DNA of 64,000 nucleotides from Pelargonium tetragonum (GCA_036897445.1 JAYMTL010000016.1:62001-126000), one strand, 5' to 3'; positions 36,465 to 51,000 are shown, numbered from the stretch's first letter. Made by a program: numbers and translations. Notes: a model not told the origin generated them from the sequence alone.

Positions 36465-38846
36465 CTTCTTATATATAACTTATTACTAAGGATTCCTTAT
36501 CTTAACTTTGGCTGTGAGTCAATGAAAAACTCCAGCTTTATTACACTCTAGTATTCCCAAGGCTTTTATCAATAGAGAGTGGAGCAGAGAAAAGCTCTGG
36601 ATGACGCAATCCTATTTGTAAAAGAGATTCTAGGTCTGTTTTGAATTCTATTCTATATTAGTATTCCTGGAAAAGTACTAAACAAAAAGGTAACTTTTTG
36701 AAAACCTTATGCATTTTAAGTAAAGTTTTTAACAGGGCTATCTTGTCAGTTTTCAATCTTGAACAAAGGTCATATACTTGAATTCATAATTTATATCCCG
36801 GATTTGTGTTCAAAATAGAGACTGTAACGGATTTTCCTTTCCATTTTAGTTCTCCGATATGATATAGAGGGATTTTCAGGCCAGCCAGTTAAAAAAAAGT
36901 CGTAACCGGGGCTTTCTAGTTGTCGAGTGGGAATATAGGGCTAAAATAAAAATAAAGAGCTAATTTTGCTTTTATGTTGCTGTACCTCCACTATATCAAC
37001 TAAAAACAAGTAATTTATTAAATTAGTTTGTAATGAATAGGGAAAACTAAGGCTAAGCTAGGAATACGGTATCCCTTTTTTCTTTTTATCTTACTTAGTT
37101 ATGTAGAACTCTTGCATTCCTGTGTTACTGTATTCTGATTAAAAAAGGTATTGGTATAATGCCTACCTTTCCTCTGCTGCGGATCTATAAGAGTTGGGGA
37201 GTATCAGAGTTGATCTCACTTTCTTAACTTAATATAAAATGAGAACAATCTCATACAAAATCTTAGGAAGAAGTTCATTAATAATACCTAAGCAATCTTA
37301 AACAAGGTAAATAAAAGGAAGGTTTAAGGAGGTCTGTATTGCTTACTTATTCTGACAGCTCTCATCTAGAGCTATAATCTAGAAAATGTAGCTTATGTTT
37401 CGTTAAAGCCTCTAGAAAAGTTAAGGCTTTCGGGCTGTTAAGTATCTGTTTCTTAGGTTATATCTTTAGCGGATACTTGCGATGGAGATTCTTCTTTCCT
37501 TGTGCATGTGCCTTACTTAATGACTTCTTTAACAAGCTAAACCAGATATTTATTATTTAAAACGAGAAATATTAACAAAACTAAAAAAGGGGTTTCTCTA
37601 ACCCCGGGTCCGCTTTGGATAAGGGAATAAAAAACTTCTAAGAAATTGCACAAACAAAAAAGAGTTTAGCTGTACAACTATCCATTCCATTTACAAAGCG
37701 ATTAAAGGAAACGTTAATCTTAGTTACCAAATTCTACTAGAGATCATGACCCTTAAGAGGTTCTCATTAATTAAAAAGGAGTCCCTAATCTTAATGGAAA
37801 TAAAGGTATGTTAGTGCTCAGTAGTAAGTAAAAAGCTAGAAATTTGAAAGTATAAAACTTATATCCTTGCTTTAGATACATTGATCGGAGTAATGCTTGG
37901 CTACTCGCTTGTAAACAACAGAAAGACTTTTTAGGTAGAAAAGCATACTCGTATATCCATTATACTCACAAGTAGAATAGGACTTTTGACCAACTAGTGG
38001 TTTCACCAACCCCTGTCGTCTCTAGATCAGGCATTAGTTAACTAAAAAAAACTTTTTTTAAGCTGGGACAATAAAAAATGAAGAAAAGTGTTTTTTTGTC
38101 AAAAGAAAAAGCTATAGTAAGAAGTAAAAAATCTCAGATAAAGGAAGTTTATAGTAGCTTAGGAAAGTCTAATAAGAATCTTTTAGTTTGAACATGGGAG
38201 AGCTTTTTCATTTCTAATCCAGGTATTTCCAGTCCGGGATTTCTTGCGAAAACTTACACTTTATTTTACATGACCCACAAATGAAGACTTAGCGGGGTTA
38301 CTGGAATTTTCTATATAGTACTACAAAAAGAATTTGGCGTCTAGTTAGTTATAGATCTTTTGAGAATTTCTTCATATAGCCTTCCCATTACAGCACTCGT
38401 AAGTTCCTCGCATTAACCTAGCCTTTTGTATTGGATATTCTTTGAGTTATACTAGATTATATATTATTAAAGCGTAACTGATTAGATTCTTCGTAAAGCG
38501 CTTCGAACCCGCACATGACCATTATACAGAATTCTTGTTTTAACCGCTTTAAAGACTTAAAAATTGACACTTTAACTATATACTTACTAAACGTGTATAC
38601 AGGCCGAGCTTAATCTATTTCCATTTTTTCTATATAGGATAAAAGTAAGAATTCTTTTTATATTCTGTATATTTTGCAAGCAAGGCGGGCTCCTCGATTA
38701 TATATCAAAACAAATTCTAAAGTTAAAAAGGAAGGTAAGAATAGATGTACTTTTAAATGAAGTAATAAGAAATTTGGACAAATAAGAAAAAAATCTCCTT
38801 AGCGTAAGACTTATATACGATTCTTGTCACTTAATAAAGGGAAGTT

Positions 38847-38866
38847 TTTCTTTAACTTCGTAACCT
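38847..38866 (-). repeat. dispersed short repeat, copy 5
   Basis: CTTTAACTTCGTAACCT on plus, with T-to-A at one position of the GTTACC end. Same orientation as the others. Confidence 0.55.
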
Positions 38867-39502
38867 ATTTACTCTTAAATAAGGTTGAGAGAGGGATTTC
38901 TTATTTACATTAACTTAGTCTACTTAATTCTTAAAATGAATGTCTTTTTCTAGCTCTGAGCTTTCTAGTTTAGCTATTGTAATCTAATTAGGACTTTTTT
39001 ATAGAATTTCTATAACTGGTTAGAAGATCTCATCTTTGTTGTCTTTACTATACTCCAACCGTTGGTATAAAAGAACCCTTAAGAAATTTCTAGTTAAGGT
39101 AAGTCATTTCTATTTTATTTAGAAGTGTTTCCTTTTGTATGCATATACTTATACGCTTAAGAGCTTAGGTTTTAAAGAGACTTGACTAAGAATTGTCACA
39201 AGTATAAGAGTGTACCACTAAGAGGGATACTACCGCTCTCGGGTATAAGAGACTCGATAGGAAGCTTTTTTCATTTAAAAAGCATGGGATCTCACTCGGC
39301 TGAGCTAAGAAACTTTTTTACTGGAGTCCTTGGAGCTAAGGGGGGCGCTTACTATCGTAAATGCTAAGTCGAATAAATATAAGGAGTAGTTTTATTAATG
39401 GTGAAGCAGACTTTGTAGTTCACTAGCCCAGGCTCCGGCTTTTAGGTAGTGCTATAAAAAAGGGGGTTCCCTTGAAGTTAAAGATTCTTTAGAAAGAGTT
39501 GT

Positions 39503-42500
39503 CTGGCAAGGGCTAGGGTATACAAGGACTTTTTGCAGCATAATTCAGGGTTATTTGTCTTTCTAGTGATATAGTACTCGGGTCTAGGGTTTCTTTCTTC
39601 TTGTTGTCTCCTTCAATTTCGAGAATTTCTAAGAGGTCCAGAAACTCAAGTATCTGGGATAACCGGGTCAGGAAACTCCCTTGCCAGCGAAGGGGAGGCT
39701 TTGTCATATATGGCTTATAAATAAGGAGTTTCGGCTTTGGCTTTCGAGTGTAACCTGTAATGTATAAAAAGAAGAATCTTTCTGCTATACTATGATAAGT
39801 ATCCCAAAACCCTGTATAAGCTTTAAAGAGAAGCCTGATATATTAATTGCTAAAAAATTACGTGCCTTGTAACACAGAAATTTTCTACTTAAATATCTCA
39901 TGAAAGACTCAATTTTTGTAGATCCTGTACAATAATAAAAAACTTTTTTAGTTCTTGGGAAGACTCCTAGGTCCTGGATAAGCTACTTTTGAAGAAACAG
40001 AGTCATGGAGTGGGCTTTCGTATAGAAAAAGGGGCTTTTTCCTTTTTTACTAAATGTACTTTTCGATAAAGAGTGGAGTTAAGTAAAAGGATTTCTTCCC
40101 TAAGGCAAGCGGATGGATTTCAAGACGCCTTCCCCATACTTAGACTTAGCGGCACTAAAAGTAAATCGAGTCTCGGTTTTATGCCAAAGGAAGACTTAAG
40201 TAAGGGCCCCGCTTACTTAAGTACTTGTGATTGATGTAGGGTTTATAGTTAGACTTTTCTTGGTAAAATTCCTTTATCTAGAAATTTTCCTTGGATTTGG
40301 TGTTTAAAAAAGGGTAAGTAGGCTTCTTATAACAGAGCGAAAGTGCTTTCCCTATTAGGGAGTTAAAAAAGGGGGAACTTTGTTTTATCAACTAAGACTT
40401 AGTAATTAATGCCCTGTCTATTCTTATACTAGATTTGCCAACAAAAACCTTTATGTATAAGAATGCTTTTTTTAATATAGAAACTTTGGTTTACTGGGTA
40501 GCTATTCAACACTCGTAAATGAGAAAGGAGTTTGGTTAGACTGAGAACTTCTTTATGAAATCTATACTTCCTTGTACTACTTCTTGTGTCATAAATAATA
40601 TACTTTGCTTTAATCTAATAGGACAAAAGTAGCAATTCGAACGAAAAACGAAATAGGTAAACTAAGAATATGTATACTACAAGTTTGAATCACTTCTATT
40701 AGCTTATCTTCTTTTTAATCCTAAATCAAACAGTTAATACGGCGGAAATTCGATTAGAAAATATTATGCTTATCCTAACCATAAAACAAAAGCGGGTCTG
40801 GCATGTGGGAATACCTTGTCTAAAAATAAGGAGAAATTCTTCGAGTTAAGAGAGACTCGTTTAAGGGACAGAACCTCCAGCTTCCGGTCTATATACCTCG
40901 TATTACACGTCAGATATTGGGAATTTTTATTTGGCACAGATCTCAGAGAAGTAGGTCAAAACTCTTTTGCACATAGGAGTCTCTTAGTTGGACTTTATGT
41001 TTGATTCTAAGTAACTTCAATTCCCATAAACATTTCCGAAGTAGTAACCCTTTACTTTTGTTAACCCTAATCTACATATTCTGTAATACGGGCATTACCT
41101 ATTAGAGGATTTTAGGCAATACTACCTGCATTTTTGTTTGTACCAAAGGGAAAGGGGCTAAATAAACAGATATAAAACAGGCAAATTTTTATGTTAGCGG
41201 AGCTAGAAAATGTTTATGGGTTAGACTAGATTAAATCCCTGAGATTCTTCGTATCTTTTTTCATTTTCTAATAGATAATAGAGGTAAGAGCAAAAATGTT
41301 TATTATATTCTATACTAATACTTATTACTTGAACAGGTATCCAAGGATATCTCTAAATCCCGGTGTTATCAGCACTGCCAATTCAAAATCTGTAGGTTCT
41401 TGAGGGAACCTAATGCATTAATCCGCTAAGTCAACCTGTAATTCGTACTTTACAATCCTATTAAATTGAAATTCTGGTCAGTTTTCTTTCTATATCCCCG
41501 GCGGAGTAAAAACCTTATCGGTACAAAATTGAGTGCTAGCTCGTGTTTTTGTCTTAAACCAACCTTAAAAACGCCTAACTAAATAGGCCCACTTCTCTCT
41601 CTTAATAGGTATAGAAGCTCCTGTGCAATATAAAGCACACGGATAAGCTGAGTAAATACGTTCGAATACAAGGTCTCGTTAGAATGAGAGCCCTAAAAAA
41701 GGAAGGGAGGAGTAAAGTAGAAATATAATTTAGTGAGTTCCTCCCTTGTAAATGTACTTAATATGCATATGCTTTTGCTAGAAGGGACTCGAAGTCTTTC
41801 AGAATTTTATAGAACAAATATAAGATTAATAAAAACGACCTGCTCTTAGAGGGTTATGCCGGATTTCTCGCGCTCTTTAGTTATAGGAATTGCCTTAAGG
41901 TTTTTATATTACATGTTTCCTACAGACCGGAAACTCTTTAAGTGCTCTTGTTCCTTGTGGTTTATTATACTATTGAGAATATAGAGCCTTAGAGGATATA
42001 GGTAAGTTACTATATCCGACTGCAGGATACTCGAGGGAGGGTCCGCATCCTAGTATATTATATAGGAGATAGTACATAAAGACTTTATAACAAGAAATGA
42101 CTTATCTGTCCTAGACTCTGAATTTACCTTTTAAGCAAATACTTCCAAAAAAAGAAAAGGAATTTAGATGAAACTAAACAACACTTGTAATTTAAAAGTC
42201 AAGGATTTCTAAACCCCAAATAAAGGGGTCCTTAAGATCCTGGTAGAGATCGATTAAAAGCTGTATATGACAGTGGGTAAAAGTAGAACTTACAGGATTT
42301 CAACAAAAGAATAGGAGGACTCGCAAAAAGGAATAAAAATAGATGGAGTCTCCGTTTGGACATCCTTATGTGCTAAGCTATAAGGTATACCTTAATGTAT
42401 TAACTTATCCTGCCTAGGAAATTGAGTTGTTGGTAGGTAATATAGAGTTCAGACTACCCTTTTTGGTTTAAGGAAGTTCCGGTAAGTTAGAAACGAGAAT

Positions 42501-45500
42501 CACTAGAGTAGGCTGCAGGTAGGGGGGTTATACTTAAATTAAAAGAGAACTCCGTTATAAAAATATTCACGTTATAATTATAAAAAGAGCTTTATCTCCT
42601 AAAAATACCTTACTGAAGCTGAAACACAAGTAAAAAAAGCATTTGTTTAGTGTTCTTTATCTACTTATTATCTGTTCACGCAGCCTTCTTCCGTGGAAAA
42701 GCCGAAGGTTCCAGTCGTGTTATATTAGTTACAGACTCCTTGCTTAGGGTTATCCTCCATATTTCAAGTTATAAAATCAAAGGGGATCCCTCTTAACTCT
42801 ATAATTAAGGGTTGTCTTACAAACTTCCCGGGGTAGATAAATCGCACAGGTGTAGTAATTGATTTACCAAATCCTTACTATAAATAAAAAGAAAGATGAA
42901 AAATAGAGGCAGGGAAGCAACCCTTTAGTACTTAATTACGGAAAGATATGGACGTACTTGACTGAAAAGCGAGGGTTATTTAAGCTATTAGCCTGGTCTC
43001 TGCTAAAAAGTTATGTGACAGCGTTTTTATATTAGCTGACTTGCGAAGGGGAATAAAATTTGGCTTTTATGCTGACTGAATGCCCCAGCGAGTTTTTGTA
43101 CTACCACGGCTAGGATATATTATAAAAAGACTTACATTTGTATATGTCAGGAAATCCATGCGGGGGCGGTATAATTGTATTGGTCGGTGTGGCTTATAAC
43201 AAGTCCCATGCTAGTATATAAAAAGAATTTAGAGTCCCTCTTCGAACAAGAACCCTTGTTAAAAGCGGAGGACGCATATTGACGGATTTGACGGATAAAG
43301 AGGGTAAGTATCTTACGAAGCCCTTTAGATATTTATTGAAATTACCAAAGACCCTCTCGAATAGCAAACCCCACCGCTTTCTTAAAAATCTTCCTCGGCT
43401 AAATTACTGTGAATTCTATCTTTCTATGACATTAAGAGCAACTCTATCTTTGGTTAGGTTTAGCCCTTTTTTTACTACAATGCTCTATATCTAAATACTG
43501 GTAATTAAAATCTTAAAAGTGGACCTATTTATTTTAATTAGACGGAAGAGTAATGCTTTCAACGGAAGGAACCCAAACATATAACTAAAATTGTCAAAAT
43601 CCAAATATGGCTAACTCTTCCATTTTCTTTACAACATACTAAGGGATGCTAAAACAAAAAATTCTAAGGCAGTTTAAAAGCCAGAAAACAATACTTAGCC
43701 GACCTGGTAAACTGGATTTTTTTGTACATATTAGACTTTTGCATTCGATTGAAAAGATATTTATAGTTCCTTTAGAAAACTGATAACAGGAAACTCTATA
43801 AAACGGAACTTGTGTAAAGTTGTCTATTATATGGTATTCGCTACAAGGTTGACTTATTCTTATTAAAGAATCTCCTGTTTAGGGAGAGGGGGTTGCCTTA
43901 ATTCCTTTTAAGTATCAAACCTATTTACTCTCTTGTGGCGGAGGTCCTGGAGTGAAAACTCATTTCAAAACTAGTGCCAAATTATCCTGTAAAGAATTTT
44001 TATAGGCGGGTTCCTAATGATACAGAGGACGCCCCAGCCCTTTTGGGTTACCCATCTATTTATAAGAAGCTGTTATAAAAGGCAACCCTATTTTTATACT
44101 TGTACAACGGCAGCTATAAGCGAACTTCTAATAAAAAATAATTGAAGGGATACTTTTTTACACAAAACAAAAGTGTTAATATCCTTTGAGAAATACGAAA
44201 AAACATGGTTTGGGGTCCTGGTAGGTTGATCGAAATTAATATGGAAAAATCTTTAGCAGAGCCTGTATACTAAAACTATCACAAGAAATACCACTAACTT
44301 GTGTTACCAACTATGCCTGTCATCTAAATAAAATTTGATTAGATGCCTTTTACGTTTAAGCGAGGGAACATTTCTAAATATTAGGCGCTATCAACAAGGA
44401 ATCGAAATATAGAAGAGCAGCCTCTCAAATAAGTAATAAGTTCAAATCTCAGTATAGTATATCGGGTAAAGTTTGGTAGGTATAATCCAGTTAAAGAGCC
44501 TGTTTAATCTTTTTGTAGATGTAAGGCGGGTTCCCCTTTAAAATCCGGATCGGCTCGTTCGAGATTTATAACTCAAAATACAACTGGACTTGAAGGTTAA
44601 CTCAAGAATAGGGGACTAGGTAGTGTTTTTGCAAAAAGGTAATCTTTAGATTTGTAATTAGGTTCTTATATTAGTAAAAGGGTATTTACTGACTCTTTTT
44701 TTGAATACTCGGGCGGCCCCTATCTCTATACATCTAAAGCTTTTTGTGCTCTTACAATTAGAAATTAATATCCTTGTTAGATTCACGCGCTTAGTAGGAA
44801 CAATCCTATTTGCCCGTTCCTTTTAAACTACAACACAAGTTTACTAAATTTCGATGTTTCAAAAAAATAGATTACACCAAAAGTTTTCCCCACTTATAAT
44901 TAACTATAGAGTTCTTTATCCGCTTTGTTACTTCAGATTTATAGCCCCTTTTTTCTTTAATTATAAATAGAAATTTTCCCAGGTATTTCCTCAGATCGGG
45001 ATATGGCACATAAGTAAGGTAATAAAATAATGATGTAGCGTAACTAGTCAAATTAATTAAAAGGTAAAGTGTCAAAAGGGCCCTTATAGGGAAAAAGATT
45101 AAACAAATTAGAACCTTGCAAAGTCTCCTATTCTAATTCTAAAAAGAGAAGCTCCTTTTGGGTCTTGAAGAGCTGTGAAGTACTTTACCTGAGTTTATAA
45201 ACCCTTTTTATTATTGTCCTTTAGAAGAATTCGGAGTATGCTCTAAAAAAAAGGAGTTCGTGTAAGCGTGTAAGAATGGGCATAATTTAGAGAAATTTGA
45301 ATGATTAAATTTAATGACTTGGAAAGGCTTAACTCCGCATTATACGAAAAAGTTAGCTACAAAATTCAATTTTTAGGTTTCTCTATTCCAAAAGTCTTTA
45401 TAAAAAAAAGTCAGGGTGGGTGCTTATAATCGGGGTAGAGTTTACTCCTGCTGAATGGCTGAATGAAAGGGTGGGTGTCAGTGCTTAACCCTAAAACAAA

Positions 45501-47980
45501 GAAACTCAAATCAAAAGGGGTTCCTAATAAAATTATTCTATTACCAGGAGCCTTTTCATGATGGACTATGAGACTTGCAATACTTGATTTGACAATTTCG
45601 TAACTGATGTAATAATTTGAGACTTCTTTCCTCGAGTTCAGTACTTGAGACATTGACTTATTATACTTTATAGGCATTCAGTCTCTAAGGGCGGTATATT
45701 ATATATAGTATTTCTAAAGAAGTTGTTAGCTTGTATAAGTCTGAAATCTCCTCATTCGAAATTTTATTAAGCAAAAAAGTTTTGCGTGAGAGCTAAAAGT
45801 ACTCCAAACAAATTTTGAGTTTGGAACTTAGGGGCTCCTTTAGTGAAATTTTACAGGCATTTTATACAAGGATATTGTAATTAAAAGATCTTTGATTAGA
45901 ATTACTTTATTATAGAGCCAAAAAGCTTTTAATTCTTTCTATAAGCACCTGTTAAGTTAGGATACTCTAATCTAAACCTACCATTCCCGCAATCTGGGGA
46001 TCCCGTTTTCAGTATACTTTTAGAAGGTGTAACTTTGTATCTTCACAGAATGCCTCTTAATAAAGTATACTTGGGTTTTTTGAACCTACTCTTAGGTCTT
46101 GGGGGACTCCTTATGCCAGGGGGGTTGCAGAAAGTCAGGTAAGTTACTTTCAATAGATATATCCTGGACACTTGGTAATGAGTAGGGGTTCCGTTTAAAG
46201 AGAGTAATTACTTGCTAAACAAGATCGTTTATTAGAGGAGCTCTCCTAGTTTTTAGCTCAGAATCCTCTCATTTTTTAGAGCAAGTGCAAGTATTCCTAC
46301 GGACCAAAATTGGCAAGATTCTTTTTACTGGGTACATATTCCTAATCGGGGGTAGAACCCGAGTAAAAGTATCTTATTACCAGAAAATTCTTGTTGATCC
46401 CTAGTTGGTAACTCAATAAAAAATCTTATTTTGAAGAAAAACTCTAAAGAAAGGTGCTGAAGAGCTTTACTTGTCCCTAAGTTTTGAGAATTACCCCCAA
46501 AAATTTATTCTATTAAGCTTTCTAAAATATATTTAACTATGTTACTCTATTCCCTAACTTTCCTGGAACACTTAAAAAGAAACACAAAAGCAATCCAGCT
46601 TGCGAATTCCTAGAAATTCATTTTCTAAAATTCTTATATCTTGAGAATAAAGTAAAGTATATAAATAAGGAAGCCCTTTAGCTTTCAATGGGGGGATATA
46701 TAGAAATTAAGCTTAAAACTAGAAAGTACTTATCCACTCCTGTTCCTGGGGATTTTCTTAAGGAAATTCGCTTAGCTAGAAACAGATTCTTAGTTTTTAT
46801 TCAGATTAGCTAGGAAGAACCCTTTTCTATTTTTATAAATTCCTCTCATTATGGGTTAGATTAGAGGGATCCGAAAGTAAGACCCTACTTTATTCGATGG
46901 GCCCTTTTTCTTATTACAAAGAGCCCCTAATCTCTCTAGGCTTTGCTCTTTGTTAATTAATAGAAGAGGTGGGGTACACGAAAATTGCATTCTATAGGCG
47001 GATCCTATTACTTTTATTACTTCAAATACGCTAACACGAGTACTTCGCGGGACCCTTACCTTAATAAATTAACTTCAATGACAAGGGAGCCTTGGGTTAG
47101 CCGATTAGAAAGAAAGGTACGCTTTATTTATCTCATGCACTAACTAGGATTACTTATTTTTCTAAAAAAGTAGCAACCTTTTCAGAATATTAAGCAAGTG
47201 GAAATTACAGGGTTTATCCTTTTTTCTTTTTACCCTCTGCAAGAATATATCCTGAGGGGAAATTCCTTCTAACAAAAAGGCATACTGACTCAAGTACTCT
47301 CTTATAGATATAGAAGATCTTTAACGAGCATAAAGTCAGAACACGAATCTCTATTTTATCCAGAAGGCCCTTTACTTCTCACTAGAGGAATCCCCTCTAT
47401 AGTAAGGGCAATGGATTTTCCCCAGAATACTAAAGATTAAGATCAATCTTATTATAAAGAAAGACTTTTGAAAGTCGTGAGAAATTAGAAGAAAAATTGA
47501 TAAATGGTGGGATTCTAGACAGGTAAAAGGACCCAGGACTGCTTTCGAGCCAAACTCAAAGACTTTGTAGGCGCAACTCCTCAAAAGAAATAGGAAAATA
47601 GAAACTTCCTAAGAAAACGGAAGACTTTTCTTACAATCCTAGTGTGATACATCCCACCCCGGTTCTGTTCTAGCTTCCGCTTGAGAAAAAACCCCATTAT
47701 CTTTGAGCCTCTTTTTGAGAGGTTTCTCTAATTCTAGGTTCTAATTTGGATATCAATTTCGTTGTTATTTCTAGTATCAAATAGGCTTCGCGGAGTCCCT
47801 ATAAATATTCACAAGTAAGCTGTATTTTAAGGATACCCTTATGCAAACTACTCCTATTTTAACTAAGATTCTTGTCTTGATTTGCTATTTGGTCAGTTTA
47901 GAAAGCTTTGGTAAAAAAGAATAATAGATGATTGAGCTTCTAAGTTTTTCGGCTTTAAAGAGTTTGCTCATAGTCGTGCT
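39503..47980. other. gene-empty background
   Basis: Open stretches of 60-88 codons lie at 39513-39707, 40816-41004, 43279-43494, 44872-45075, 45411-45677 and 47372-47584. None carries a motif I recognise. 45411-45677 (88 codons, minus) is serine-rich and otherwise unremarkable. GCTGAATG is duplicated in tandem at 45450-45465. GGGATCCC cores occur near 42786 and 46000. No element ends or RNA genes seen. Confidence 0.5.
43279..43494 (+). other. open stretch (71 codons) sharing LRATLSL with 6426-6641
   Basis: Residues 52-58 read LRATLSL (43432-43452), the same as in 6426-6641 with only synonymous nucleotide differences. The rest of the peptide (basic, proline-containing N-terminal part, hydrophobic C-terminal part) does not align. 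No family recognised. Most likely a chance coincidence, less likely two relics of one ancestral coding repeat. Confidence 0.15.
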
Positions 47981-48005
47981 AGCATGGTAGAGGCCCTTGT
48001 TTTTA
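47981..48005 (+). repeat. tRNA D-arm-like dispersed repeat, copy 2
   Basis: AGCATGGTAGAGGCCCTTGT continues into TTTTAC and AAAGG. CCTT and AAGG give four pairs around a loop, recalling an anticodon arm. The upstream GCTCATAG recalls the start of a D arm. The acceptor and T arm are missing. Decayed tRNA-derived sequence is the likely explanation. Confidence 0.35.
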
Positions 48006-51000
48006 CAAAGGCGTAAGTCATTTTATTATTTCAAGGAGTCCTAATTTAGTAGTTAAAGCTGGAGAAGTTATAAATAAGGTAACACCGAAGCAGAGTATTT
48101 GGGCAGGAGATTTTGTAATTGTATTCTGAAGAAAGAAGGAAAAAAGTTTAATACACTTCGTAGACAAATTACTTTTTACTCAAATTAATAAGGAAAATGG
48201 CATTAAAATATAGATTTAAATAGGGGGCCCTTTATCCTAATATCCCAATTAAGTAACCGTATCCAGAAGGAGATCAAACTAAAGTTGCTTACCCAGCAGA
48301 GGACTATCCTCGTGCTCCAACTCCGAAGAGACCCACCGGGATTGCGGTTACGCCTAAAGGATAGAATCATTACAAAAAATTCGTTAACAGGGCCCGTAGG
48401 AGTGTTTTAACTAGTCTTGTAAGAGGCTCTAACGTGAAAAAGGGAGAAAGTTTCTAACTTTTGTTTACTGACTTTAACAACACAATGCTTAGAACCTTAA
48501 ACGTGCCCTTTTTTTGGGGACTAGGCTCTCTCCGTACGAAAAACTAAATGGATAGAAAAAATAGAATACTACTTAAAGAATTTGAATTACAGTAGAAATT
48601 TTTGTAGGAATATGACTTGGCAAGCCAATACTAGGCTGGGAAATAATATAAGGTATCCAGCTAGAGAATATCCTATAATCTTTTGCACTGAATATACTCC
48701 CATAGCTTCCAATATTGTAAATTTCTCTCTTCCTTGTAATATATAACACACAACTCAAAGAATCCGAATTCTCTTTATTAGCTTAAGTTTTGCTTTGTTA
48801 CTCAGTTTGAATAAATTAAGAGGAGCGGTTGCCCTGTTTTAGTTTGTATTTTAAAACTTTGATACAAGATTTTTTTTTACCCTTTATATGAATAAAGCCT
48901 TTTTTACATACAATACAAAAGGTAATGTAATTAAGGAAACTTTAGTTTTAGTACTTTAGGAAACTTTCCTGATAAAGAGGACGCGATTCTTTGTCTGGGA
49001 AGGTTGTGATATCTGTTACATTGCGCAGGGATCCTTAAAAATTTAATAAGCTTTTCGTTGTGTTTCCTCTATACGTTTTGGTATTGTTTTACTTTTTTCT
49101 CTCAGTCTCATACTCAAAATTTATATGGCTTCACTCAAACAAGGAATACTCTTTTTTTAACCGGCATTCAAAACAAAGAAGCTGGGAGTGTTCCACTTAA
49201 AAACACTTTTTAGAGTAATTCAGATATACCTACACCGAGGTTTTCTTTTAACACTTCTGCTTCTGTCTTAAGGTCTCCTAAGAAGGGGTTCGCAATGTAA
49301 GTCTACGAAGTCCAGAATTAATGATATTACTGGGTTTTGTGGCTATGTTGAATTTCTATTATTACTCTTACTGAACCGGAACAATCAAAATAGAGTATAA
49401 AACAGGGCAGCTAAGATAGGCATATAAAGTTGAAAAAAAGAGTCTGGAATAATAGGAATATACCTTGACTAACTTCTTCCTTTGTTGATATAGATAATTA
49501 CAAAATCTTTAAATGAAAGTTCTTGTAGAGAAGTACAGAAATAAACTGTCCATCTTATTGAAATACCCTATGTTTAGGACTAATATACAAAAAGCTCCAC
49601 TACTTTATAAGAGTTTTAAGGAATTCCTTTCAGCGAACCTTACCCAGAAATAAGGTTTTATATCAGAATTTTATACCAAGACCAAGACGGGCCTTGCTCT
49701 ATATACAATTAAACCCCAAAGCAATATACGAAATTTCTTAGAAGTTCTTTTTTTAGTGTTTACTACAAGATCTATTATATAGTATATAGAATATATAGAA
49801 AATCCCAAACATAGCGGGCCTAAGTAGTTTTTACAAAGGAAAGTTATATTAATAAAGTATGTACTATAGGATAAGGACTTTACAAGAAATAGTACTGCTA
49901 TTTACTGTTTTGAACAACACTTGATAGCAAAAGGCATGAGTTGCCCTTATTTATCGAGGAAAATGAACTCAGTTTATAACTACCTCTAAATGTTCTATAA
50001 TAAATAAGCTACAAGGCTACATTTCATTAAGCTCAAAGGGGAAGTGGATTCGGCCTAACCCTTTTTATTTCTTTCTATCTAAGCAATTTTGAATTACCAT
50101 GTCTTTTCTCATTTAAACTACATACTTTATTTTTCGGTATAGGGAGTACTCTTTGTGGATAAAGAGCCTTATTGAATTTAGATGCAGGCCTCGAGCTTAA
50201 AATAAAACCTTTCTTTGCTTGAGAAACCTATCTAATCCACTCTATTAGTTTTTCCTTTTATTCTAGGATATGGTACACAAATGAATTAACTTGGAAAGTC
50301 GCTTTAATAAGCCCTTTACACTATTACAATAGAGAGAGCTTTTGTTGTGAAATTCTATAAGTATTCCGCCACCAGATAAAAGAGAGTCAAGCAAAGCGAG
50401 TATCCCTGTTTCTTTTTATCTTCTGTTATTTGGACAGGGTTTCCGTATTTAAGAGGGGTCCTTTAGAAGACGTATTTGTTTCCACGTAGCTTATTAGGTT
50501 CCTTTTGTGTTTTTTATAGAAGCAGTTTTCTTATACTTTTTCTTCGTATATAGTAGCAATTTAAAATCATAGATATTAGTTTAACTAGACAGGAATGTTA
50601 TAGGGTTTTAAGTAAGTATACAAAAGAGAAAAATTAGGTTTTTACAAGATAAAGAATGTCAGGGAAGTTTTGATTTAGGTTAAGGAGTCCCTATGCTTTT
50701 TTAATCAACTTAACCTTGAACTTCCCTTTCAGCTGAGTTTAAGATCCAATACTCACTTGTAGAATTCAGATATGTACTACAAGAATAAAAAAATATTTAG
50801 TTCAAACAGTAAAGGAAGCTATAAATTACAATAACTTTCCTAAACCTACCGGAACTCTGAGTTATCTACAAGGTAAAAATGCATACAAATATTTAATATG
50901 AGTTCTTTTTCTTGCCAAACCTTTTTTACTGCTAGTAACCTAGTAATTAAGTCAATAACAAAAGTGAAACATAGCTGGATAATTTTCCTGTTGCCGATAG

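Larger units (their letters stand above)
34181..39502. other. gene-empty background rich in copies of the AGGTAACGAAG repeat
   Basis: Three of the five repeat copies fall within 3.5 kb here (35425, 36441, 38847), all in the same orientation. Near-B-box words lie at 34849-34859 (plus), 34627 (minus) and about 38500 (minus) without supporting stems. The 96-codon frame at 35134-35424 is described separately. The 61-codon frame at 39182-39367 is glycine- and serine-rich without a known family. No other features. Confidence 0.5.

Noticed and set aside
39503-39687. Inverted 10-mers CTGGCAAGGG / CCCTTGCCAG flanking an open stretch
   Set aside because: A 10-bp inverted match within 200 bases is expected dozens of times in 64 kb, the match does not extend, and no target duplication is visible.
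45411-45677. 88-codon minus-strand frame
   Set aside because: No motif, no conserved-looking composition and no context; expected by chance at this G+C.
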